29,382 bases of DNA from Pigoraptor chileana (lineage: Eukaryota > Opisthokonta > Filasterea). Positions within the stretch are counted from its first letter, which is position 1; the number at the start of each line of letters is the position of its first letter. The position numbers were made by a program, and so were the translations under genes. The notes under the pieces were generated by a model. That model searched no databases, was not told the origin of the DNA, and saw nothing but the letters and a program-made list of their open reading frames with translations. The stretch covers positions 1-29,382 of the forward strand of contig CALSCR010003966.1 in assembly GCA_943704495.1 (NCBI GenBank), read 5' to 3'. This document shows positions 1 to 9,739 of the stretch, piece by piece.

Positions 1-58
<58 letters not shown>

Positions 59-113
59 TGTGTGTTTGTGTGTGTGTGTTTGTGTGTGTTTGTGTGTGTG
101 TGTGTGTGTGTGG
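1..113. repeat. (TG)n microsatellite at left edge
   Basis: An almost pure TG dinucleotide run, interrupted a few times by TTTG, starts at the first base. The window therefore begins inside a repeat, which is a common place for an assembly to break. No gene signal is seen in it. Confidence 0.97.
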
Positions 114-150
114 TCCATTTCATAATAGAAAGTGAATCATTTCCATACAT

Positions 151-1887
151 TTAGTATGCACGCCACAAACCGCACACGGTCCGCAAGGGACACGGGCGCG
201 CCAATGAGCAGCAAACAGCAGGCAGCAAGCATGCATCACGTGAGACGAGGGCATCCATACCGTCCTTCCATTCGTCCATTGCTCGCGCTTTACGCAGTTT
301 TTCCTCAGTCTCCTCTTCCTCGTCCTCGCTATTCTCTTCCTTTGGCGCCTGATTGACATTCGACCTGAAAACCGCGACAGCAAAAAGAGGGGGGGGGAGG
401 GAGACACACAAATTGTCAACAAACAGCACCAATCAACACAAACAACAGCCAACAGCATGTACGGTAGACAATAAGGACGACATAACAACAAAAAGGCATC
501 CAAAAATATATCGGGGTAAAGCTCAATCAATCGCTTACCGGATGCGCACACGCACAAACACACACTCTGCATACAGCAGAAACATCACATGCCACTCACC
601 CTTGCATTGGCAGCGTGCCGTTGGCCATCTCGCGCTCAGCCCACGCTTCAAAGGACATGGTGGGAAGGCTGGGATAACCGGCGCCAAACACGCCCGCTTG
701 AATCATGTCTCGCGTGAGTACAAAGGGCTTCATCGGCTGAAAGGGCGCACGGAGTGTCGGAAGCAAAAGAGAAACATAAGAGTCAGAAGCATAAGAGTCA
801 GAACAGAAAAGTCAGAAAAGCAAGAACACTCATCTGGCTGTAGGTGAGCTCAATGCCCAGTCCATCCCACATCGAAACCGCAAAATGTGTCGCCACGCCA
901 AGATACACAATAACACAAGATACACGCACACAGGATAACCACACATAATGCCCACACAAACACACAATAGCCACACACATGCACATGCAAGAGTGCAAAC
1001 ATGCACATGTACGTATACACACCGCACGTGCTGGACGCTTCTCCTCCGATGGCGGCGCTCCAATTGCCATGTGACGCAAGATCTCGCACTCTTGCCAGCC
1101 CGAGATGGCCGCGTCAATTGACCGCACAACCCACACGTCAATAAGTGCCCTCACAAGATCCCGATCCACTTCCTCATCCAGTGCGGCATCGCCCGTCCCC
1201 GCACGCCTCGCCTCTTCTGTCATTCGCGCGGTGATTGCGCGCACCTTTTCTTTGCCCTCCTTCTCTCTCTTGAATCGGTTAATCTTCGCAGCTCTCTCTG
1301 CGGCGGGGTCATTTCGCGTGATATTCGCGTATTGTCCTTCGGCAGCGGCTTTAAAAGTTGCGTGATCAGCGTCCGATGAGATTCGCAGCTGATGACAGCG
1401 CTCCACAAATGCACTGTAATGTCGGAATGACTGTTCGATCAATGCCAGGCGGGCGTTGGGCTCGGTGATGTTTCGTCTCGCAACCAGATCACCAAGGTAC
1501 GCGTCTATTAATATATAACGGAGATCCGCAGTGGCGACATCTTCCACCTCTTCATTTGCGCTGAAAAGAGACACTTCCTGTGCAAGCTTCTGTGCCTTGT
1601 GGAGCACCGCTACAGCATTGGCTACATGTGCCTGCAAGTGGCGAGTGGGGATAACGAGTGCGTGAGTGATACAGGGGCATGCGATCATGTGTAGATATGC
1701 GATGGACTGTGCACACGAGAGACAATCGTGAAAAGGTGTGCATCGCACCATGGGCCTTAGCGCGCACCTGGTACTGAGGGTCAGACCCACTGAGGTCGGA
1801 ATTTTCAATCTCGCTCTGCCACCGCTGTCCCTCGAGAAAGCAGGACCTCAGCGACAACTCGGCGGAGGAATCACCATGGAGTGCCAT
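151..1887 (-). CDS. IGBP1: IGBP1/TAP42-family PP2A regulatory protein (alpha4)
   Basis: TAP42/alpha4 proteins bind the catalytic subunits of PP2A-type phosphatases (PP2A, PP4, PP6) in the cytosol, protecting them and linking them to TOR signalling. The model has four exons read leftwards: 1887-1768, 1631-1023, 736-600 and 364-151, with matching phases (0, 0, 2) and 359 residues; human IGBP1 has about 340. The family block LFSANEEVEDVATADLRY lies near residues 62-79, matching human LFSRNEDLEEIASTDLKY. Exon 3 encodes KPFVLTRDM and VFGAGYPSLPTM, the most conserved C-terminal block. Exon 4 gives an acidic stretch followed by KARAMDEWKD, matching the family's REWDDWKD. The ATG at 1887 is the only one in the first exon upstream of homology. 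After EWKDG the tail no longer resembles the family, so the last codons could belong to a further exon left of 151. The helical N-terminal half is divergent but has the right length. Confidence 0.88.
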
Positions 1888-2276
1888 ATTTGAAAGAGCG
1901 TATGGCAGTCCTTTAATATTGTTTAGACATGGATAATTGGTTTGTATAAAGACTGTTTCAGTTCTTGAACTGATTCCCCTCACGGTGCCGTCACTGGCCA
2001 AACCGGGGTCACGTGAGATATCACGTGGTTCCATCACGTGCCGCACATTGGATTTTCAGACAACTTGTCACTCCTTTTCTCCGAGTCATGTTTTGGAGAC
2101 TCTGGCCACTTTAACAGGACTTGACTGGTCCAGCGACGCCGCAAGGACACATTGTATTGGTCACAAACAGCACAGCGCACGCAAAACATGGACTCGCAGC
2201 TTTCCTGTTGGCCACCTGCAAGTGTTCTCGCCACACTCGTCACAGTCTGACCTGCCGTTCTTGCCTCGCAGTGTCT
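1888..2276. other. Spacer between treslin 3' end and IGBP1 5' end
   Basis: This 389-base non-coding stretch must hold the IGBP1 promoter on the minus strand and the treslin 3' untranslated region. Its one striking content is the CACGTG cluster at 2010-2040, listed separately. No ORF with family resemblance was seen. Confidence 0.6.
2010..2040. promoter_or_regulatory. Triple CACGTG palindrome cluster (E-box/G-box type)
   Basis: Three perfect CACGTG hexamers start at 2010, 2022 and 2035, so their centres are 12 and 13 bases apart, slightly more than one helical turn. They lie 123 to 153 bases upstream of the IGBP1 start codon. CACGTG is the classical site for bHLH or bZIP factors. A role as the IGBP1 promoter element is inferred from position only. 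Confidence 0.55.
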
Positions 2277-4156
2277 CTAAAGCTGAAGATTCCTGCGCAC
2301 ACGCCTCCCGCCGTTTGCTCCGTCGTCGTCAGCAGATCTTGTCCGCTTTGGTGCTGCCATCGGTGCGAAAATGGGGCTGCCACTTGCCGTCACGCCCACT
2401 CCCACGCCCATGTGTTCGGCACTTGTCCCTGTGAGGGCGCCTGTGTCTGCGGCGATACCTGTGACGGGAACGTCCCCGGATGACGGTGGCACTCCCCCGG
2501 ATCGACTGAAGATAGTCGGTTCGAAGTCACGTGGGGGACGGGGGGCGGGTGTGTCACGTGGTCGCTTTCCCTTTGAACTTCGGTCCGATACATCATCCTG
2601 CTTTATATTTGCAGAGTCGGTTGCTTCCCGTTTTACGACAGGAGTATCTTTTACGCCCTGCTTTCCGATCGGAGTATCCTTGACGCCCACAAAGTTGGCC
2701 GCGCCGGCTGATGAAGCAGTTCTCCCGCCAGCATTCGGCCCGGATGTTCTCCTCAGATTGGGAGTCTCCGCCACGTGGACGGATGCACCGTCTGTACATC
2801 CGGGTGGCGGCATAGGCCTGCGACTGACGGCCTTGTCGGCTATGCGGGGGCTGCGTCTCTTCTCGACCCCAGCCGCTGTGTGTATGTGGGTGTGGGTGGG
2901 TGTGGGTGGGTGTGGGGTGTTGGTGTTGGAAAAAGGACCAAGAGTTGCATGTGAGCAAAGTGGGAATGGGAACGTTAGTGCAATCGCACAGAACACTGAA
3001 GAAAAAGCCGACCAAGGAAGAAAACCACACCATCCGTACTCACAAATGAACATGCACACAAAATGGCACGCCCATAATAGGCAATGTCGCAGCAGGGGCG
3101 CACAAGCCAAGCCATTCACACTCACACAAATCGGCAAACAGGCACTTGGTTGGCTTTCTCTTTCGCCGCTCTGCACTGCCCGCAGAGGCCTTATTTGGCC
3201 GTGCACCGCCCTCCACACCTGCGCCTGCCTCCACACCGGCAGTCCGCTGTTTGTCCGATTTCTTTCGATTGCCGGCCCCGGATGGACCATTCAACAAGAA
3301 AATCGGGCGTCGGTGCAAGGCGCCCCCACGCGACTGTGCCTGTGTGTGCGCAGTGGCTGCGGCATTGGCAATCAACCCCGATCCATCCGCGACATTGTCA
3401 CGTGAGCGAGCACGTGGTTCCACCCGTCGCTTTGTGCGCGTCGTAACAATGGGTGTGTCTGGCTCCGACTGCGCGGGCAAGCCTCCCTCGGCAGGCACGC
3501 GCCCAAGTTCAAGCTGGTTGTAGATTTCCGCCACCGTTTGTGGAAGCCGCAATCGGTATCTGGAGGCGGGGGGGGGGACAGAGGTACAAAAGCACACCCA
3601 AAAGATGTGACCAGAAGAAAATATACAATGCGTATTGCTGTTGAGTGCTGGCACAAAACCAATATACCAAATGTGTGTGTCATGCACGACACGACACGCA
3701 AATGTGTGCATGTGCATACAAATGCCAAATATGTATGCGTTTTGGGATTCACTTCCGTCCGCATCTACAGAGGACCACAAGGCGAGCCATCGGTGGATTA
3801 ATTGTCGGCAACAAACATTAACCAAGGACAACGAAAAAAGGCACACTCACCCGCCAGCAAGCTCATCTGCAACAAGGCGCCCAAACGCAGACGCGCCCTC
3901 CACTGCCGATGCGAATGACATTGCAAAGAAACACGCGGCAATCTCTTTGATGGCTGCGGTGGGCAGAGGATCCAAAGTGGACGGCGTCTCTGTGCGTCCC
4001 GCCGGTGATAAACCCGCGCCAAGTTCAAGACGCAGTATTGCTTGAAGAAGTCGTCTGTGTTAGTGGAGGTGTGAGTGTGTTTAGGAGTGTTTGTGAAAGT
4101 GTGAGTATGTTTGTGATTGTGAATGTGATTGTGATTGTGATTATGATTGTGATTGT

Positions 4157-4200
<44 letters not shown>

Positions 4201-6441
4201 GTGTGGTGTGTGTGGTGTGTGTTGAGTGGTGGTTGTGGTGGCGGCATTATTGTAATGGATAAAAAATAGGAGATTCTGATGACGGTACATACAGAGCAGT
4301 AACCGAGTGGCAAGAACATAATGGAAAGAAACACAAACTCACACGCACAAATACACAGGATTACGACACAGAGTGGGGCTTCGTCAATAGAGTCTGTAAA
4401 CAGACGGTACCACATACACATGAACAAAATGAAACAAAAACAAACAAGCGCAAACACACACACAGACACACACACACACAGCCGGCGAGCGAGTAGACAC
4501 TCACTCTCGTTGCCTATCGCGCCCTTGCACCGCGCCGGAGAGAGACCGCGGGGCTATCAGGATGGCCTTTCTCACGTGACCAGTCACAGCCGCCGCTGAG
4601 TCTTCAGCACTCATTCCACTTCCCGCACTCAGCGCCTCCACCGCCGACCGCAACGCCGCAGATGCAAAGTCACGTGGCCTACCAGTCTGTCCCACCGCCA
4701 CAAACTCCTCGCAGGCCGCAGAGAGGCGCGCAAAGATTTCCTCCGCGGTTGCCTTGGAAACCACGCGTGTCGCATGGCCGACTGTGTGTGTTTCTTCACC
4801 TCCGCCATTCGCCTCCGCATGGATGGCACTGTCAAGCGCTGACGCCACTGCCGCGTTGGAATCACGCACCATTGATGCGGCCATTGCAAGTATGCGTTGC
4901 GTCCTATCGACGTCACATTCGGTTCTTGCTGGCGTCAGTGACACGGCGCGCGTGGCCAACGCAACAGCCACTGAGGGTGCCGTCAAAAGGGACGAAAACG
5001 CCCGTAATCCAGTTGCATCATCAGCGCTGTCGTCGTCATTTTCTGCAACATCCAGCGGCACAAGAACGTGACCACTCACAGGGTCCGTCTGTTGGTGAGC
5101 AGTGATGGCAGCGGCGAGTCCTGCGGCAGAGGCGGCGCCAAGTCCACTCTGAGCGGCTCGTGACATAAGCGCCCACTCACGACACCCCACGGGCGCACTC
5201 CCGGACGACATCGCGGCGGCGACCACGTGACCAAAAGGCACTGCATCGGCCATGCATAGCACGCTGCGCAGCTGCAGCACAACACCGCCAAGCGCCTTGA
5301 CCGTCGAGCTTATCGCACTCTCCCCCACAAGTGACAGTGTCCTCCCAGACGGCTCACGTGACGGGGGAGGATTGTCTACGCGCACATCAGCCCAGTGCGT
5401 CACAAGTTCTGCCTTGGCGTACATATCCACAAGCGCTCCACTCGATAGCAGCAGTTCTTTCAGTCGCGCCGACGCATTCTTTGGGTGCGCATCGCGTGCC
5501 GGCGGCGCACCCCACGCCCGCGGCACCTTACCCTCGACAGTGTCAGTCCCCACAAATGCCGCCAGTTCCTCCGCACTGCGAGGACCAGCCGCAAGCACAA
5601 AAACGGCATTTGGTGCGTGCGCTGTTATTGCCTGCGTGTGCGTCAGTGCGGACAATCCTCCCTTGCGCCCCGGATGGTCACGTACAGGGGACAGGAGATC
5701 CGCGCCGCCACTCCAATCAAAGTCAGACAGTGCCCCCCTCAGTGCACGCCCGATGCGCTCCGCGGGAGGAATCGGTCGCCGTGATTGATGCGGGGGTGCC
5801 ACACTCTTATTGTTGGAAGGTTGGGTGTGCGGATGCTGAGGATTGCGCGTGCTGCCGTCGTTGCCGTGTGCGTGTGTGCGTGCATCCTCAGCAATTTGCG
5901 TGCATGCGCGAAATAGGGCAGCCACGAGGTTATCGAATTCGGAGACGGTGTCGCTTGAATGTAGGCGGCATCTCCGCATAGCGTGGTCGCCAGAGCCCGC
6001 AATAACACTGAAGCCCCACTGCACACGAGGCGCCGCAGTGGATCCCACTGCTAGATCCACAAGCGCATCTCCAAACTCAAAAGCAGCAACAGTCTTCACC
6101 ACAAACTCTCGCACATCGGCAATCACATTGTGCAGCTCGTCCTCACTGTCTTTTTCCTCAGCGGTCCGGCTGTCTGTGTTACTTGGATTGCGCTGTGCAG
6201 ACCGAGCAAGTCCAGCGGAAAAATACACGCTGGCGGCATCAATGAGAAACACAACTCGGTGCGGAAATACCGTTGAGTGCATGGAAAGATTTCTGGGCAT
6301 TAGATCCACACTGTACATAGCGCCTGTGTTGCTGTTGTTGTCGCTTTTGCTGTTGCTTCTGATGCTGCTGCTGTTGTTGTTGCGTGCGACGTCTGACATT
6401 GCAACGGTGGCCATCTTTTGCCGTGCAGGCGCATCGCCCAT
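2277..6441 (-). CDS. TICRR: Treslin/TICRR (Sld3-type replication initiation factor)
   Basis: Treslin/Sld3 brings CDC45 to loaded MCM helicase when CDK phosphorylation lets it bind TopBP1/Dpb11, so it controls origin firing in S phase. Four exons, read leftwards: 6441-4505, 4054-3851, 3559-3126 and 2875-2277; phases join cleanly (2, 2, 1) to give 1057 residues. Residues 60-70 (HRVVFLIDAAS) and 139-148 (VQWGFSVIAG) match the treslin N-terminal fold. SDFDWSGGADLLSPV (239-253) and NAVFVLAAGPRSAEELAAFVG (278-298) match human DYQWDRPEITSP and NAVFLLAPCPHS. The exon 1/2 junction creates ERLLQAILRLELG (646-658), the start of the conserved Sld3-treslin domain, and exon 3 continues with LPQTVAEIYNQL. 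The basic C-terminal tail carries RRSPR (865-869) and two KDTP repeats (924-937) as candidate CDK sites. An in-frame TTG further upstream was rejected in favour of the ATG at 6441. Exon 1 is unusually long and Ala-rich, but the domain order is right. Confidence 0.85.
4105..4222. repeat. Hexamer plus (GT)n repeat in treslin intron 1
   Basis: A run of GTGATT-type hexamers grades into a (GT)n tract. In the sense (minus) strand of the treslin gene it is a CA-rich stretch lying on the acceptor side of intron 1. A complementary tract, TG on the sense strand, lies near the donor at about 4452-4480. Confidence 0.9.
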
Positions 6442-7469
6442 GGCCGAGGAGCAAGGCCGTCTCCACAATCAGCACATGTTTTCACTGCTGCTATCACTAC
6501 TAAGTTAACTAATAGGCGTCCTTGAGATTGTATTGCGTTGTTGTGCTAGTTTTCTCAAAGAGCCAGTTTCAGATTTTAAATTATAATTGAATCGGCAAAA
6601 TTAAGCTTAGTGCACGGCGGCACAGTGGAGCTGCCAAACTCAGTCACGTGATCGGCGTTACTACATTGTCAAATTAGCATGAGGTGTCTGGTCAAAGCTG
6701 AGATCAGTTGTGACAAAGTTGCATATTATCCATTGAACTGAGCTGCGATCGCCCAACAAAAGTAGCTACCGAAGAGGGCCCATTGAATTTCCGCGTCATT
6801 TAGCCTGCAGCCCCATTGATAGCCGGATTGGCAGTGCCGGATTGGAATCGCATCCCGCAGCTCAGTGCCGGAGCCGGCCGAGCGGCGTCCGTGAGCCGTG
6901 CCCAGCCGTCCCTCTGAGAGCTCGAGCGGCAGCCGCGCCACCAATAGGCCCATTACTGAGCCGCAATGTGATACCGTTTGCCAGCTGCAAGCACTTTGCC
7001 CCGTCACCGACCGTTGCAATGGTCACGTTCACGACTGAGCTTTGCCATCTGATGAGTCAGTCTGCATCAGTTGAACTGAACTGGCCTGCCACACTTTCAC
7101 GAGATGGCGGCTACGAGGAACACTTGCCAAAATGTGTCGTATATATTCTTGTGCGTGGCACTCACTCTCGGCTACGGCCATATCTGCCGGATTGCACCCC
7201 ATCCCGTCCGCTCTGGGAAGTTAAACCGGGACGAGAGTGGTCAGTACTGCCGTGGGAGACCAGGCGGGAATACCACTTGCTGTAGCCTCTTCTTTTTTTG
7301 GTTTTTCTTCGGCGGCTATCACGTGCCGCCGGTTACCGTACACACTCTCACTGCCGTGAATCACATTCGTCAGTGCCGTCCGCCAGATGCGACCATCTAA
7401 AAACCCAAAAAATAAGAGTAAGGCACTATATTTCCGTTTTTTTTATTATTCCACAAGAAATCGAGGAAG
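6442..7469. promoter_or_regulatory. Divergent spacer between treslin and LSM11
   Basis: This 1028-base non-coding stretch separates the treslin start (minus) from the LSM11 start (plus), so both promoters must lie here. It contains two CACGTG palindromes, at 6645-6650 (about 200 bases from the treslin ATG) and at 7320-7325 (about 145 bases from the LSM11 ATG). The middle part (about 6720-7200) is rich in ACTGA and TGCCGG words shared with the other long spacers. A 98-codon ORF at 7104-7400 has no supporting similarity. Confidence 0.5.
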
Positions 7470-9181
7470 ATGGAGCTCGATTTCACGTCCGATTTGTTCG
7501 ACCCGCTCAAAGCGTTGTATGCCAAGAATATTGTGCTTCCATATCCGCAGGTGTGTGCAGTCGTCATTTGGTGCCTGCGCTGGCAGTGGTGACTTCAACT
7601 GGCGAAATCCACTTATGAAACACATCTCTTGTGTTTTTTTGGTATATGATCTCAGTCGAATGATGACGTAAATCTTTCCTTTTTTTACCGATCCGCTTTG
7701 ATCGCAGGTGAAAGCACTCGACAACCTATCGCGGTTCGCAAAGCTTCTGTTTCCGCAGGATCCGACGACCAATAACAGCAGTCGGCCTGCTGAGGCTGCA
7801 GCCGGTGCCCACGTGACCCGTCGGCAGAGTGAAGACGGTGCGCTGTCAAGAAGATGTCCTTTCGATGCGCGAAGTTCGGAGTCGAAAAACAGTGTTTCTG
7901 TGGTACGACCGAATGATGGCACTCCGATATCAGATGATGGCGAAAGGAAAATCCAGCATGGTGCGGATGCTGAGGCGCGTGAGCGTGTGTTGAATGACGG
8001 TGGTGGCGGTGATGGCAATGGCGCCGGAAGCACTTTGCCCGCGAGACGACCGCGCGGCCACATCAAGAGTATTCTCGAACGCATGGAAGGTGTGAGGGAT
8101 ATGCAATACGCACATTTGATAGCAGGACAATTGTGCCTCTGAAGTTGGGCGTGAACGCATGAGAGGACCCGTGCTCCAGAGCAGGGTATGGCTGGCGGTG
8201 CAGGTGTGCATAATATGCACTGCGGCATTGTTGTAACACTCTCTTGCACCCACACATACACGCATGCACACTCACACCACTCTGGTCCACACTGCTTGTT
8301 CACTGTGGAGCAGATGCGGATGGGCCCCTGGGTTTCCTCCATTACGCCCTCATGGAAAAACGTCGCGTGTGTGTGCATATGAAGCACGGTGGAAGCCGAA
8401 GGGGTGTCCGTGGGCGTCTCACTGGCTTTCTGATTGCGTTTGACAAGCATATGAACATGGTGAATCTCCGATGCTGAGCGTGTGTGTGTGTGCGTGCGTG
8501 TGTTTCTGCTTCCTGTTTGGGCTTGATCGTGTCTATATATCACGAGCCCGCTGACTCTGCCAGCGACACCCTTTGCAGGTGTTAATGGACGTTGAGGAAA
8601 AGTACACCGAGTACTTGCGAGTGCCAAAAACAAAACATATGAAACTACCAGCGGCAAGCTCAACACCACATCCCTCCGTCGATATCGCATCCATGTGTGA
8701 CGCAAGTTGCGGGGACGCTGGCGTAATTCCCGCATTTACCGATGGAGCTGTCAATGCTTGTTCTCGCGCAGAGCGTGAGGCAACATCCGGTGTGGTATCT
8801 GTGACTAGTGCGGGCGTAAGGTCGTCGATACTCGATGGTGCAATCATCACGGACCTCGTGCCCGCTCATGCGGTTCATGTGGCGACGGATGTCAGTGTGG
8901 CCAGCACGCGGGACCTGGCATCCACAGCGACTGCTGTCGACGGCAGTGGCGCCTCCACCAACACCAACGCCCGTTACGATGGCAACAGCGTCCACCTCAC
9001 GAATGACAAGGGCGTCGTCACTAATAACACTGAGATTGGCTTGATTGGAAGCAAACGAAAACGGAGCGGCAAAACGCGCGGACCCAAAATGCGGCAGATC
9101 GCTGTTGAGCGGTCGCGTCGTGTGGGACAACTGCTGGTCCGTGGCGAGTGTGTAGCGCTTGTGTCTCTCGATGGGTCCTAG
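7470..9181 (+). CDS. LSM11: U7 snRNP Sm-like protein LSm11
   Basis: LSm11 replaces an Sm protein in the U7 snRNP ring, which cleaves replication-dependent histone pre-mRNA in the nucleus; its N-terminus recruits FLASH and the cleavage complex. Four exons: 7470-7550, 7708-8089, 8314-8459 and 8579-9181 (phases 0, 1, 0), 403 residues; human LSM11 has 360. Exon 1 gives DFTSDLFDPLKALY (residues 4-17) and LPYPQ, matching human SSDSFDPLLALYAPR and IPYPN. The Sm1 half spans the exon 2/3/4 joins: GPLGFLHYAL, then RLTGFLIAFDKHMNM, joined to VLMDVEEKYTEYL, matching human GPLGELHRCI, GFLVAFDKFWNMAL and DVDETYRK. A long low-complexity insert follows, as LSm11 is known to have between Sm1 and Sm2. Sm2 is at the end: VGQLLVRGECVALVSL, matching human INQIFIRGENVLLVHL. 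Introns 2 and 3 contain CA- and TG-rich tracts. The acceptor of exon 3 could shift by three bases. Confidence 0.9.
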
Positions 9182-9739
9182 GGTTGAATATATCCATCGC
9201 ACCGCTAAGTGAACTCCAACCGTGGACATAACCGCATCGACCCCTACTACTGATGGTTAACTCACCCTGGCTAATACTGCAATGGCATGCTCACATACCC
9301 TCATATCCTTCCTTTCATATGCCCGCACAATTCACCCATCACGCCAACTTCGCTGCTCTCGGTTGTGTTACCTTGCAGAAGTAGGCTGAGTGTATATGCA
9401 AATGCTGATGATTATAATGAACGTACGTAGGCAGCTGGAAACCTCCTTCTGTGCGTCTGTCATATGGTTATCGCGTTCTCCTCGGAAATTTCATCATCTG
9501 TTTACAAAGTTCATTGTCTAACACGACAACTATTTGGGTAGGTGAGGTCACGCGATATTTTCAAATTGCTTTTATTGAGTATCTGCTCGTATGTGCAGAT
9601 ATGTCTTGGTCACACAACAGTCTGATCGACACGATACAAACGTACACGCGCATGCGCACGCGGAAAAACGACAAGAACGCAAGCACACACACACACACGC
9701 ACACATGTACACAACACACATTGTTTCTACTTGTCTCAT
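9182..9739. other. Convergent spacer between LSM11 and ABCG 3' ends
   Basis: This 558-base stretch lies between two converging genes and should hold both 3' untranslated regions. It contains a (CA)n tract at 9682-9720 just beyond the ABCG stop codon. Nothing else recognisable is present. Confidence 0.6.
9682..9720. repeat. (CA)n microsatellite
   Basis: A short, interrupted CA dinucleotide run immediately downstream of the ABCG transporter stop codon on the plus strand. Confidence 0.9.

Noticed and set aside
1-113. Terminal TG run considered as a telomere
   Set aside because: It is a plain dinucleotide microsatellite, matched by many internal ones and by an equal run at the other end in the same orientation, not a telomeric repeat.
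2515-2530. GGTTCGAAGTC resembling a tRNA T-arm
   Set aside because: There is no acceptor stem or anticodon arm around it, and it lies in treslin coding sequence.
3084-3523. Plus-strand ORFs of 120 and 125 codons
   Set aside because: Antisense to treslin exon 3, which is supported by splice phases and by the LPQTVAEIYNQL block.
7104-7400. Plus-strand ORF of 98 codons with a signal-peptide-like start
   Set aside because: It is short, has no family resemblance, and lies in the treslin/LSM11 spacer just before the LSM11 start. It may be 5' untranslated sequence.
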